The translations under genes and the position numbers were made by a program. Positions 55,025 to 63,782 of a stretch of DNA of 64,000 nucleotides are shown one piece after another (the stretch's first letter is position 1; each line of letters opens with the position of its first letter). The stretch comes from Myxococcales bacterium (GTDB lineage Bacteria; Myxococcota_A; Polyangia; Nannocystales; Nannocystaceae), in the NCBI GenBank assembly GCA_020633315.1, contig JACKDV010000017.1, positions 124,001-188,000 on the forward strand, in the 5' to 3' direction. Under the pieces are notes generated by a model. It was not told the origin of the DNA. It did not search any database and saw nothing but the letters and a program-made list of their open reading frames with translations.

Positions 55025-55052
55025 TTGCCATGCAAAACCTCGTGACTAGACT
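55025..55052 (+). promoter_or_regulatory. Candidate sigma-70 promoter of the group-2 sigma gene
   Basis: TTGCCA (55025-55030) and TAGACT (55047-55052) are 16 bp apart, each four or five of six consensus bases. A transcript from about 55060 would carry a leader of about 215 bases holding the three hairpins at 55099-55253. By eye only. Confidence 0.4.
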
Positions 55053-55098
55053 GGTTTTACCGAGCTTGCGGCCCCCGTCGCTCTATCGACCGTGATCG

Positions 55099-55253
55099 CA
55101 CGTCACCAAGGGGGGTGACGTGCTCGCTCAGAGGAAACCGCTAGGGGGTCGTGCTCCGTATCTCGTACGGAGGGTCCTGATCGGCCCCCAACCCTCGCGT
55201 GGCCATGCTGGTACGCGCTGGGAATCGAACGCGCCCCGGAGGCCTTTCCGGGG
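55099..55253 (+). promoter_or_regulatory. Hairpin-rich leader of a sigma factor gene
   Basis: Three inverted repeats stand in a row: CACGTCACC/GGTGACGTG (55099-55107 and 55114-55122), CTCCGTA/TACGGAG (55154-55160 and 55166-55172) and CCCCGGA/TCCGGGG (55234-55240 and 55247-55253). All are perfect stems with 5-6-base loops, between the candidate promoter and the Shine-Dalgarno sequence of the gene at 55275. They could form a structured 5' leader, or one may be a protein-binding palindrome. Confidence 0.5.
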
Positions 55254-55274
55254 ACTGCCGAGGGAGGCATCACC

Positions 55275-56579
55275 ATGTCCGCACGCACCAACACCGACCA
55301 CCATCGCACTCGCACCGAGGCCCTGCCAGCCCCGGGCCGACTGCGACGGTCGAGCCAGGTCGAAGGAGTGGAGCCAGCGGGGCCCGAGGCCTCGTTGGGG
55401 GCCTACATGCGCGACGTTTCGCGTCATCCGCTCATGACTCCGCAACAAGAGCGCGAGCGCGCCATCGAGATCGGCGCCCTGCGCGAGAGATATTGGCGCG
55501 CCTTGTTGGGGTATGCGCCCTACGTCGAGGCCATCGCCGAGCAGATCCGCCAGGAGCCGACCCCGTCCGGTGACGGTCCCGACCCCGAGCTCGAGGCATG
55601 CTGCATCGAAGCGGCGGCGGCGGCCGTGGCCGTCCGCGAGCGCGATCGCAAGGGCACCCGGGACGCGCTCGACCAGGTGGTGCGTCGCCTCGCGAGCCTG
55701 ATGTCCAACCGCGACATGGAGTGCCAGGTCGCCGATCGGCTCGCGGCCGATCTCGAGCAGCTCGGCCTGGGATCGCGACAAGGTGTCGCGCTCGAGGTCC
55801 ATCCGCCGCGGCGGGGCAGCAAGCCCTACGCGCAGCACCTGGCCGGGGTCCGGAGCGCCGCCGCGGCGCTCCGGGCCGCCCGCAACCAGTTCGCCAAGGC
55901 CAACCTGCGCCTGGTGGTCCGCATGGCCAACCGCATGCGGGGCACCGGCCTGTCGCTGACCGACCTCATCCAGGAGGGCAACCTCGGGCTGCTCAAGGCC
56001 GTCGATCGCTTCGAGCCCGAGCGAGGCTTCCGCTTCTCCACCTACGCGAGCTGGTGGATCCGTCACACCATGCGCCGCGCCGTGGTCAATCGCGGCCGCA
56101 CCGTTCGGGTGCCGCAGCACCTGCACACCCTGGCGCAGAAGCTGTCCAAGACCCGCCGGCACCTGCGGGGGCAGCTCGGCCGCGACCCCTTCGACGCCGA
56201 GCTGGCCGAGGCGGTGGGCACCACCGTGGACAAGGTGGTGGCGGCCTCGCGGGCGCTCGCCAACCAGCCCATCAGCCTGGAGTCCCGGGTGTCGGTGGAT
56301 GATCCTCGCTCGGTGGCCGACCTGCTGTCGGTGCCCGAGGAGCAGACGCCCACCGAGCGCCTCGACCTGCTGCGGGCCGGCGAGCAGATGCGGGCGGCGT
56401 TGCTCGAGCTCGAGCCGATGGAGCGAGACATCCTGCGTCAGCGCTTCGGCCTCGACGGGCAGGAGCCCCGCACCCTGGCCGAGATCGGCGCCCAGTACTC
56501 GCTGTCGCGAGAGCGCATCCGGCAGCTCCAGGTGCTGGCGCTCGAGCGCATGCGGCAGCACATGACCGAGGCCGCCTGA
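55275..56579 (+). CDS. Group 2 sigma-70 family RNA polymerase sigma factor
   Basis: 434 residues from ATG 55275, preceded by GGGAGG. Region 1.2 is SLGAYMRDVSRHPLMTPQQE; a non-conserved stretch follows; region 2 is NLRLVVRMANRMRGTGLSLT to FRFSTYASWWIRHTMRRAVV, region 3 VRVPQHLHTLAQKLSKTRRH, region 4 MERDILRQRFGLDGQEPRTL and LSRERIRQLQVLALERM. No region 1.1. It is closely related to RpoD (region 2 core shared) but shorter, so it is an alternative group-2 sigma factor, of the kind that controls stationary phase, heat or development in myxobacteria. The leader before it is unusual. Confidence 0.9.
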   Translation: MSARTNTDHHRTRTEALPAPGRLRRSSQVEGVEPAGPEASLGAYMRDVSRHPLMTPQQERERAIEIGALRERYWRALLGYAPYVEAIAEQIRQEPTPSGDGPDPELEACCIEAAAAAVAVRERDRKGTRDALDQVVRRLASLMSNRDMECQVADRLAADLEQLGLGSRQGVALEVHPPRRGSKPYAQHLAGVRSAAAALRAARNQFAKANLRLVVRMANRMRGTGLSLTDLIQEGNLGLLKAVDRFEPERGFRFSTYASWWIRHTMRRAVVNRGRTVRVPQHLHTLAQKLSKTRRHLRGQLGRDPFDAELAEAVGTTVDKVVAASRALANQPISLESRVSVDDPRSVADLLSVPEEQTPTERLDLLRAGEQMRAALLELEPMERDILRQRFGLDGQEPRTLAEIGAQYSLSRERIRQLQVLALERMRQHMTEAA

Positions 56580-56665
56580 TCCGAGGGTCGGCCGAGCTCG
56601 CGTGCCGCCCCGGCCGAGTCGTGATTCCCACGAGCTCGCGCCGGGGCGGGGCTTGTGAGCGACCC

Positions 56666-57166
56666 ATGGGATCGGCGACCCTCGCCCCCGCCGTGGATCC
56701 CGACGACGAGCGCTTCATGGGCCATGCCCTGGCCCTGGCCCTGGCCGCCGCCGCGCGGGGCGACGTGCCGGTGGGAGCGGTGGTGGTCCGAGACGGGCGC
56801 GTGGTGGGGGTGGGGCACAATCGCCGCGAGCTCGAGGCCGATCCCACCGGCCACGCGGAGATCGTCGCCCTGCGCGACGCCTGCCGCAGCGCCGGTCGCT
56901 GGCGAGTGGACGGGGCTACCCTCTACGTGACCCTGGAGCCCTGCCCGATGTGCGCCGGGGCGATCGTCAACGCCAGGGTTGCGCGACTGGTCTACGGGGC
57001 CGACGATCCCAAGGCCGGCGCCGTGCGAAGCCTCTACGAGATCTGCTCCGACCCCCGCCTCAACCACCGCGTGCAGGTGGTCCCCGGGGTGCTCGCCGAG
57101 CCCGCGGCCGCGCTGCTGCGGGACTTCTTTCGCCGGGCCCGCGCCCGCAACCGAGCCCAGCCATGA
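56666..57166 (+). CDS. tadA: tRNA-specific adenosine deaminase TadA
   Basis: 166 residues from ATG 56666; an upstream GTG 56621 and an internal ATG 56717 are alternatives. The zinc deaminase motifs are TGHAEIVAL (His and catalytic Glu) and EPCPMCAGAI (two Cys ligands). RLVYGADDPKAGAVRSL and the NHRVQVVPGVL region match TadA rather than cytidine deaminases. It turns adenosine-34 into inosine in tRNA-Arg(ACG), needed to read CGU/CGC/CGA codons. Its stop codon overlaps the next start by ATGA. Confidence 0.92.
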   Translation: MGSATLAPAVDPDDERFMGHALALALAAAARGDVPVGAVVVRDGRVVGVGHNRRELEADPTGHAEIVALRDACRSAGRWRVDGATLYVTLEPCPMCAGAIVNARVARLVYGADDPKAGAVRSLYEICSDPRLNHRVQVVPGVLAEPAAALLRDFFRRARARNRAQP

Positions 57167-58131
57167 CCGACGAAGTCGCTCCCGAGCTCGAGGCCGAGCT
57201 GCACGAGGTGCAGCACATGGTGTCGCGCGAGCGCCTGTCGCTCGACGACCCCGCGCCCGAGCGCACCTGCTTCCTGTCGCACGTGGGCGCCCAGCCCAAG
57301 CTGGTGCCCGGCCCGTGGATCGGTCACCGCGAGCTGGTCTACGCCATGGCGCTGGCCAACCTCTCGCAGTCGCAGCGCACCAGCCTGGCGCGCGCGGTGC
57401 TGGTGGATCACGGCCGCGAGTTCGGGGTGGGGCGGCTGACCCTCGAGGCGGTCTCGTCGGGCCTGCCCCTGGGCGGCTCGTCGCTGCGCCTGGCCCATCG
57501 CCAGGGCGGGCTGCGGGTGCTCTACACCTGGGCCCTGGGCGTGGCGCCCTCGTCGGTCGCGTGCGACTGGCTGCTGCTGCGGGCCCAGGCCGAGTGGGCC
57601 CTGTCCTCGCCGCCGCGCCCGCTCGCGCTCAAGGGGCTGAGCACCCTGGTGGCGCTGGGCGGGCAGGTGCTGGTGCTCGTCGACACCGCCGTGGCGGCGG
57701 TGCAGGTCACCCAGGCCTGCGGCGACGGGCTGCGCTACGCGGCCCACCCTCGCCTGGCGCCCTACCTCGAGCACGCCGATCCCGAGGGCTCGGTGCTGCT
57801 GTGGCCCCACGATGCGATCGACGGTGCCGGCCTGGCCCGACACACGATCACCGCGGTGGTGCTGGTCAGCGCGCCCGAGTCGGTCAAGCAGCGGGTGGAG
57901 ACCTGGCGGGATCGGCAGGGCAAGGGCCCCGAGCTGCTGCCCATCGCCGAGGCGAGCTGCCCCGGCCGCATCGATCGCAGCCACCTCGCTGCCCTGTGGC
58001 AGGCCTGCGGGCGCCCCAAGATCCTGCTGCGGGGCGACGCGGGCTGGTCGGCCACGGGCTCGCAGTGGCTGCGCGAGCAGGGGGCGACGGTCGATGTGCA
58101 GGGCCGGGCGATGCAGCTCTCGCTCATCTGA
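57163..58131 (+). CDS. Unknown protein coupled to tadA
   Basis: 322 residues, starting in the tadA stop codon (ATGA). No signal peptide or membrane helix. It is Leu/Ala-rich with an alpha/beta feel: LVYAMALANLSQSQRTSLAR, LSTLVALGGQVLVLVDTAVA, GSVLLWPHDAIDGAGLARHT, ITAVVLVSAPESVKQRVETW, GRPKILLRGDAGWSATGSQW. The C-terminal third could be a Rossmann-like fold. I do not recognise a family and no catalytic motif stands out. The overlap only says that it is made together with TadA. Confidence 0.7.
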   Translation: MTDEVAPELEAELHEVQHMVSRERLSLDDPAPERTCFLSHVGAQPKLVPGPWIGHRELVYAMALANLSQSQRTSLARAVLVDHGREFGVGRLTLEAVSSGLPLGGSSLRLAHRQGGLRVLYTWALGVAPSSVACDWLLLRAQAEWALSSPPRPLALKGLSTLVALGGQVLVLVDTAVAAVQVTQACGDGLRYAAHPRLAPYLEHADPEGSVLLWPHDAIDGAGLARHTITAVVLVSAPESVKQRVETWRDRQGKGPELLPIAEASCPGRIDRSHLAALWQACGRPKILLRGDAGWSATGSQWLREQGATVDVQGRAMQLSLI

Positions 58132-58326
58132 TTCGCGCGGCCGCGCCGGGCGATGCAGCGCTCGCCCGGGGCCCGCACGTCCATCCCCGCCCGGGGGCGC
58201 CGTCGCGCCGGCTCCTGCTCCACTCGGCTCGGCTCGCGACCCCGCGATCCCCGGCGAGCACCCGTCGCCGGCCTGCGACGGATCCGACGGTTGCGCGACC
58301 ACCCTCCGCCCGCGCATGCTCGCTCC

Positions 58327-59376
58327 ATGGCTGCTCGACCGCTCGTCGTCGCTGGCATGGGGCTGCTGCTGTGCTCGGGGTGCCCCGGCGATCCCGACTC
58401 GCGCGACGACATGGGCACCGGCGTGCCGCTCACCGTGACCTCGGCCGGCACCGCCGACGACGGGCCCGCCGACACCGGCGACAAGCTAGACGTGGGCGGG
58501 GCCAACGGCACGGGCATCGGGGACGACGGCGGCGACGGCATGGGCTGCGAGAAGGTCGACTTCCTGTTCGTCATCGACAGCTCGCGCTCCATGCAGGACG
58601 AGCAGGACAACCTGCTGGCCAGCTTCCCCGGGTTCATCACCGCCATCGAGCAGACCCTGGAGATCGACGACCTCAACCTCATGGTGATCGACGCGGGGCT
58701 CATCGCGGGGGCCGGCTGCGACGGCATCCTGGGGGCGGGGCGGGTCACCTCCAGCACCGGGCAGGACTGCATGCTCGCGGGCGGGCAGCGCTACGCCACC
58801 GCGGCCCAGCCCGACCTGGTGGCGGCGTTCACCTGCATGGCCTCGCGCGGCTTCATGGGTCCGGGCGACGAGCAGACCATGGACGCGCTGCTCGCCGGCG
58901 TGGGGCCGCTGACCGCCCCGGGGGCCTGCAACGACGGCTTCATGCGCGACGATGCGATCCTGGTCGTCACGATCATCACCGACGAGGAGGACAGCCCGCT
59001 CGACGGCAACCCGCTGCCGCCGCTCGACGGCAGCTGTGCGTCGGCCGACTCCGATCCCAACTCGGCCGGCGATCCCGTCGCGTGGCACGACGAGCTGGTG
59101 GCGCTCAAGGGCGGGGACGAGGACGCGGTGGTGGTGCTGTCGCTCATCGGCGACTGCGACATCGGAGGGAGCTGCCCGGGCATCGCCACCGACGACCCGA
59201 GCGATCCGCTGGCCCCGGTCACCGGCGCCGAGCCGGCGCCGCGGCTGCGCGAATTCACCCAGAGCTTCGGCTATGGCTCGGTGGGCCCCGTGTGTGCGGC
59301 CGACTACGCGCCGTTCTTCGAGGCGGCGGTCAGCGTGATCGAGAGCGCCTGCGACGACTTCATTCCGCAGGGGTGA
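58327..59376 (+). CDS. Secreted lipoprotein with von Willebrand A-like MIDAS motif
   Basis: 349 residues from ATG 58327; lipobox LCSGC. A Gly/Asp/Thr-rich linker, then FLFVIDSSRSMQDEQDNLLA (DxSxS metal site of a von Willebrand A domain), LNLMVIDAGLIAGAGCDG, LVVTIITDEEDSPLDGNP and VVVLSLIGDCDIGGSC. Eight or more Cys lie in the domain, so disulfides outside the cell are likely. It has the same plan as the lipoprotein at 35125-36264 and is probably a paralogue. Ligand unknown. Confidence 0.8.
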   Translation: MAARPLVVAGMGLLLCSGCPGDPDSRDDMGTGVPLTVTSAGTADDGPADTGDKLDVGGANGTGIGDDGGDGMGCEKVDFLFVIDSSRSMQDEQDNLLASFPGFITAIEQTLEIDDLNLMVIDAGLIAGAGCDGILGAGRVTSSTGQDCMLAGGQRYATAAQPDLVAAFTCMASRGFMGPGDEQTMDALLAGVGPLTAPGACNDGFMRDDAILVVTIITDEEDSPLDGNPLPPLDGSCASADSDPNSAGDPVAWHDELVALKGGDEDAVVVLSLIGDCDIGGSCPGIATDDPSDPLAPVTGAEPAPRLREFTQSFGYGSVGPVCAADYAPFFEAAVSVIESACDDFIPQG

Positions 59377-59563
59377 GCGAGCCGCTGGCCGAGCGGCGAC
59401 CCGCGATGGGCCAGCCACGTCCCGCGCTCGGCCGCGGATCGCCGCTCGGCGCTGGGCGAGTGTTTAGTGATCACGCCGCGTTGACGGGCCCGAGCGGGGT
59501 TCGGCGGCCCGATCGCGGCGCTGGCTGGCCCGGGCCGGCGGGGTTCCGTAGAATCGCGTCCTC

Positions 59564-61624
59564 TTGGCCGATCCCAAGTTCCCCCCCATCGTCCCTCTCA
59601 TCGTCGGTGCCGCCGGGGTCGCGGCAGCCTTCGCCGTGCCCGCGCAGCCGATCGTCGCAGGTGCGATCGGGCTCATCGCCGGCTTCCTCGGCTGGATGCT
59701 GGGCTCCGACTTCCAGGCGCTGCAGTCGAGCGCAGAGGGGATCCAAGGCAAGCTCAACGAGGCCGAGACCGAGCTCAAGGCATTGCGCGCAGCCGGCCCC
59801 GCGAGCCCCGAGCAGGCGGCGCGGCTCGAGAAGGAGCTCGAGCAGGCGCGCAGCCAGGTCACCTCGCTGCGAGACGAGCGTGACGAGGCGCGCAGTCAGG
59901 CTCGCGACGCGGCCGACGGCAAGACCCGGGCCGAGCGCAAGGCCGGCGAGCTCGAGGAGCAGCTCGCCGAGCTCCGGCGCGCTCGCGACGGGGCCAAGGC
60001 CAACGAGGCGGCGGCGCAGGAGCAGCTCGCGGCGGCCAAGCGCGACGCGGCCTCGGCACGCGACGAGGTGGAGGCGGCCAAGCGCAGCGCGGCGGCGGCT
60101 CGCGATGAGGTCGAGGCGGCCAAGCGGGCCGAGGCGGCGGCCAAGGTCGAGCTGGAGCGCTCGCGCAACGCTCGGGAGGAGGCCAAGTCCGAGCTCGAGG
60201 ATGCGCTGGCGAGCCTCGAGCGGGCGCAGCGGGATCTCGAGGAGTCGCGCCGCGCCGTGGCCGAGCTCGAGAGCATGTCGGCCGGCGGAGGCGGAGGCGG
60301 CGATGGCATGGCCGAGAGCCAGGTCCGCGAGCTGCACAGCCGCATCGCCGAGCTCGAGCAGGAGCTCGAGACGGCCCGCGCCAAGTCGGGCCCCGACACC
60401 CTCATCCCCCACGGCCCCGAGCGCATGGTCACCGAGCTCGGCGAGGCCCTGGCCACCATCGACGGGATCCTGTCGGCGATGACCGAGATGAACTCGGGGC
60501 TCAAGGGCATCTCCGAGAGCGTGGAGCTGCTGGCCTCCAACGCCGAGGAGAGCAGCTCGTCCATCCTCGAGATGGCGGCGGCCAACGACGAGGTGGCCGA
60601 GAGCATGTTCAACCTCGCCGCGTCGGTGCAGGAGACCGCCACCTCCATCGAGGAGATGACCTTCTCGGTCAAGGAGGTCGCCAAGAACATCGAGGCGCTG
60701 TCGACCACCGCCGAGGAGACCTCCTCGGCGATGAACCAGATGGACATCTCGATCCAGCAGGTCGAGAACAACGCCAACGAGACCGCGCAGCTCTCCGAGG
60801 AGGTGGTGTGGGCGGCCGAGGGCGGCGTGGATGCGATCAACCAGACGATCGAGGTGATCAACATGATCAAGAACTCCGCGGCCGACGCGGTGTCCGTGAT
60901 CAGCCGCCTCGGGGGACGCATCGACGAGATCGGCAAGATCCTCAGCGTGATCGACGACGTGAGCGAGCAGACCAACCTGCTGGCGCTCAACGCCGCGATC
61001 ATCGCGGCGCAGGCCGGCGAGCACGGCAAGGGCTTCGCGGTGGTCGCCGACGAGATCAAGGACCTCGCCGAGCGCTCGGCCACCAGCACCAAGGAGATCG
61101 CCGACATCATCAAGGCGGTGCAGCGCGAGTCCAAGAACGCGGTGCAGGCGGTGCAGCGCTCGTCCAAGAGCGTCGACGACGGCGTGCGGGTGAGCCACCA
61201 GGCCGAGGACGCGCTCAAGCGCATCTCCGACGCGGCGCGGCGCTCCACCCAGATGGTCCGCGAGATCGCCCGGGCCACGGTCGAGCAGACCAAGGGCTCC
61301 AAGCAGGTCACCGACGCGATCAACGTGGTGGCGACCACGGTGCAGCAGGTGGCCACCGCCACCGCCGAGCAGGCGCGCGGCGCCGAGCAGATCATGCGCT
61401 CGGCCGAGAAGATGAAGGCCATCACCCGGCACGTGGAGCGCTCCACCCAGGAGCAGACCCGCGGCAGCCGGCAGATCACCCGGGCCATCGAGACGATCAG
61501 CGAGATGGTCAACCAGCTCTCCGAGGCGCACCGCGGCCAGACCGAGAGCGCAGGGGCGATCGTGGGAGCGCTGGAGGAGCTGGCGGCCAACACCCGGCGC
61601 CAGCGCGACCGCATCCGGGTCTGA
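59564..61624 (+). CDS. Methyl-accepting chemotaxis-type protein without a sensor domain
   Basis: 686 residues from a TTG at 59564. The N-terminal 45 residues hold two hydrophobic stretches (PIVPLIVGAAGVAAAFAVPA and IVAGAIGLIAGFLGWMLG) but no periplasmic ligand domain between them. Residues about 50-270 are one long Glu/Ala/Arg-rich coiled coil. The MCP signalling hairpin follows, with the highly conserved tip IDDVSEQTNLLALNAAIIAAQ and GEHGKGFAVVADEIKDLAER. Such a protein would organise CheA/CheW arrays from the inner side of the membrane and report an internal signal. No che genes are in the window. A hairpin terminator follows. Confidence 0.88.
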   Translation: MADPKFPPIVPLIVGAAGVAAAFAVPAQPIVAGAIGLIAGFLGWMLGSDFQALQSSAEGIQGKLNEAETELKALRAAGPASPEQAARLEKELEQARSQVTSLRDERDEARSQARDAADGKTRAERKAGELEEQLAELRRARDGAKANEAAAQEQLAAAKRDAASARDEVEAAKRSAAAARDEVEAAKRAEAAAKVELERSRNAREEAKSELEDALASLERAQRDLEESRRAVAELESMSAGGGGGGDGMAESQVRELHSRIAELEQELETARAKSGPDTLIPHGPERMVTELGEALATIDGILSAMTEMNSGLKGISESVELLASNAEESSSSILEMAAANDEVAESMFNLAASVQETATSIEEMTFSVKEVAKNIEALSTTAEETSSAMNQMDISIQQVENNANETAQLSEEVVWAAEGGVDAINQTIEVINMIKNSAADAVSVISRLGGRIDEIGKILSVIDDVSEQTNLLALNAAIIAAQAGEHGKGFAVVADEIKDLAERSATSTKEIADIIKAVQRESKNAVQAVQRSSKSVDDGVRVSHQAEDALKRISDAARRSTQMVREIARATVEQTKGSKQVTDAINVVATTVQQVATATAEQARGAEQIMRSAEKMKAITRHVERSTQEQTRGSRQITRAIETISEMVNQLSEAHRGQTESAGAIVGALEELAANTRRQRDRIRV

Positions 61625-61658
61625 GTCTGAGGTCGGGCGACCCCAGGAGGGTCGAGCG

Positions 61659-61689
61659 AGGCACCGTCTCCCGCGTGGAGGCGGTGCCT
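61659..61689 (+). terminator. Hairpin after the chemotaxis gene
   Basis: AGGCACCG (61659-61666) pairs with CGGTGCCT (61682-61689) and an inner CTCC/GGAG tightens the loop: a 12-bp stem with one bulge on each side. No long T-tract. Confidence 0.6.
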
Positions 61690-61777
61690 TCGCAATCGGG
61701 GGCGGCGACGATGCTCGCGGCGACGACGCCCGGGCCCGCCCCTCGCCGGGGCCGCAGGGGGCTGCTATCGTGTCGGC

Positions 61778-62362
61778 GTGTTCGGGATCGGCACCACCGA
61801 GCTGCTCGTCGTCGCAGTCCTCGCGCTGTTGCTGTTCTCGCCGCGCGAGCTGCCCAAGATCATCCGCAGCGTCTCGCAGTTCTGGGGCTCCCTGCGCCGC
61901 ACCGCCGACGAGTTCCGCGACGCGATCATGCAGGAGGACGCCGTGCAGGACCTCAAGGATGCGGTCGACGGCACCAAGGCCCAGCTTCGCGATGCCGAGA
62001 GCGCGGCCCGTCGCGAGCTGATGAAGGCCCGCATGGAGGCACGCCGGGCCGAGAACAAGCTGCTCAAGGTGAGCCGCGAGCGCGAGCGACAGGAGCGCGA
62101 GGCCATCGCGGTCGAGACCGCCGCGGGCGAGGGCCAGGCCCCCGCCGGCGAGGGTGAGGGCTCGGCCGGCGAGGGTGAGGGCTCGGCCGGCGGCGGTGAT
62201 GCGGCAGCGGAAGGCGACGCGACGAGCGCTGAGGGAGCCACCAAGGCGGCCTCGGCCGCTCCCACGGGCACCGTTGCGGCGGGGAGCTCGGCGACCGCGG
62301 TCGATGGCGCGGCGTCCTCGGGTGAGGGCGGCGGCGAGTCGGCCAACCAGGGCGCCGCGTAG
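61778..62362 (+). CDS. tatB: Sec-independent translocase subunit TatB-like
   Basis: 194 residues from a GTG at 61778. It has a single N-terminal membrane helix (TTELLVVAVLALLLFS) with the hinge SPRELPKIIRSVSQFWGSLR and an amphipathic helix, the TatA/TatB plan; its length and long helix (DDFRDAI-like, LKDAVDGTKAQLRDAESAAR) favour TatB. The tail is an Ala/Gly/Glu low-complexity region with GEGEGSAGEGEGSAG. With TatC it exports folded proteins that carry a twin-arginine signal. tatC follows 165 bp on; no tatA is seen. Confidence 0.8.
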   Translation: MFGIGTTELLVVAVLALLLFSPRELPKIIRSVSQFWGSLRRTADEFRDAIMQEDAVQDLKDAVDGTKAQLRDAESAARRELMKARMEARRAENKLLKVSRERERQEREAIAVETAAGEGQAPAGEGEGSAGEGEGSAGGGDAAAEGDATSAEGATKAASAAPTGTVAAGSSATAVDGAASSGEGGGESANQGAA

Positions 62363-62465
62363 CCGCCGTCCCTCGGCCACGCGGGCGAGCTCGAGCCCAG
62401 CGGCTCACGCGGGCACCGCTTCGCCGAGCTGGGGGGCGTGACCCTCGAGCGTCGCTCCCCGAGAC

Positions 62466-62490
62466 CCCGCCCATCCGGTCGATGGGCGGG
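62466..62490 (+). terminator. Hairpin between tatB and tatC
   Basis: CCCGCCCATC (62466-62475) and GATGGGCGGG (62481-62490) form a perfect 10-bp stem with a CGGTC loop, 38 bp before the tatC start. It could be a terminator, an attenuator or an RNA processing site within the Tat operon. Confidence 0.4.
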
Positions 62491-62527
62491 CCGGAGCGAG
62501 TCGAGTATGCTGGCCCCGACGAGCACC

Positions 62528-63442
62528 ATGGCCGACGACGAGAACGGACATGACGGACTGGCGGAGGGCCCCGAAGACGATCAGCCGATGTCGTTCTTCG
62601 ACCACCTGACCGAGCTGCGCAGCCGCTTGATGCGGGCCGTGGGCAGCGTCGCGCTGGGCTTCGCCGTCTGCTACGCGATGGTCGACCAGCTCACGCAGCT
62701 GCTGCTCAAGCCCTACCGCGACGCCTGGTGGAGGGTGGTCGACGCGGACATGGCCTCGCTGGGCTACTCGCGGCTGCCCGACACCGGTCCGCAGCTACAG
62801 AACCTCACCGCGTTCGAGAGCGTGCTGACCGACATCAGCATCGCGCTCATCGGCGCGCTGTTCATCGCGGCCCCGATCATCTTCTACCAGATCTGGATGT
62901 TCATCTCGCCGGGCCTGTACAAGCGAGAGAAGCGGCTGGTGGTGCCCTTCGCCGGCACCTCGGCCCTGATGTTCGCGGCCGGAGCGGTCTTCTGCTTCTA
63001 CCTGGTGCTGCCGGTGGCCACCGAGTACCTGCTGACCTACCCCCTCAACAAGGACATGGGGGGCGAGGACGCCAAGGAAGCGGTCCGCATCATCGCGAAC
63101 TACACGTACACCGACTACATCAAGTACACCACGCGGCTGCTGCTGGGATTCGGCCTGATGTTCCAGTTCCCGCTGGGGGTGTTCTTCCTCGCCAAGGCCG
63201 GGATCATCACGCACAAGACCCTGCTGCGGCACTGGAAGATCATGATCGTCTCGTTCTTCATCATCGGGGCGTTCCTCACCCCGCCCGAGCCGGTCAGCCA
63301 GGTGCTGATGGCCCTGCCGATGTGCGGGCTGTTCTTCGCGAGCATCGGGATCGCCTACCTCGTGGGCAAGCCCGAGCGCGAGCGCATGGCCAAGCTCGAC
63401 GCCGAGCTCGCGGGCATGGCCGACGAGGACGAGGACGACTGA
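62528..63442 (+). CDS. tatC: Sec-independent translocase subunit TatC
   Basis: 304 residues from ATG 62528. Family signatures: MSFFDHLTELRSRLMRAVGS at the start, the FESVLTDISIALIGALFIAA region, FAGTSALMFAAGAVFCFYLV, and GFGLMFQFPLGVFFLAKAGI with six membrane helices in all; FLTPPEPVSQVLMALPMCGL is the C-terminal signature. There is an extra loop (SLGYSRLPDTGPQLQNLTAF and a DMGGEDAKEAVRII stretch) longer than in E. coli TatC. It is the twin-arginine signal receptor of the Tat translocon. The acidic tail DEDEDD is unusual but harmless-looking. Confidence 0.93.
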   Translation: MADDENGHDGLAEGPEDDQPMSFFDHLTELRSRLMRAVGSVALGFAVCYAMVDQLTQLLLKPYRDAWWRVVDADMASLGYSRLPDTGPQLQNLTAFESVLTDISIALIGALFIAAPIIFYQIWMFISPGLYKREKRLVVPFAGTSALMFAAGAVFCFYLVLPVATEYLLTYPLNKDMGGEDAKEAVRIIANYTYTDYIKYTTRLLLGFGLMFQFPLGVFFLAKAGIITHKTLLRHWKIMIVSFFIIGAFLTPPEPVSQVLMALPMCGLFFASIGIAYLVGKPERERMAKLDAELAGMADEDEDD

Positions 63443-63472
63443 TCGCGGCTCGAGCGGACGGGACCCGTGAGC

Positions 63473-63611
63473 GAGGCTCGCATTGGCCGAGGGCTCGCGT
63501 CGGCCGAAGGGCTCGCGTCGGCCGAGGGCTCGCGTCGCCGAAGGGCTCGCGTCCGCCGGACCCTGCGTCGACCGAGGCCTCGCACTTGGTCGAAGAGCGC
63601 GTCGGTCGAAG
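63473..63611 (+). repeat. Degenerate 16-18-bp tandem repeat after tatC
   Basis: About eight imperfect copies of GGGCTCGCGTCGGCCGA follow each other in the 340-bp gap between tatC and the last gene; the first four copies are nearly identical. No gene is supported here. The pattern resembles an extragenic GC-rich minisatellite. Confidence 0.65.
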
Positions 63612-63782
63612 GACTCCCGGCGGCGCCTCGCGGCGGCCGTGGACGAGGGCGGCGCCCGCTCGTTGGATGCGCAGCCGACGCGGCGAGAACGGAGCCTGCA
63701 GCGGAGCGCTCGGGGGGCCCACGCGGGATTTGCCGCCTGGGCGGCCTAGGCAAGCGGGTGGAGCTTGCCTATCCTTCGCCGC

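Noticed and set aside
55218..55240. tRNA T-loop-like sequence GTTCGATTCCC on the minus strand
   Set aside because: The flanking bases do not pair as a T-stem and no acceptor, anticodon or D arm is visible; treated as chance within a structured leader.
63473..63611. Regularly spaced repeats that could suggest a CRISPR array
   Set aside because: The units are 16-18 bp, contiguous and without spacers, so this is a minisatellite.
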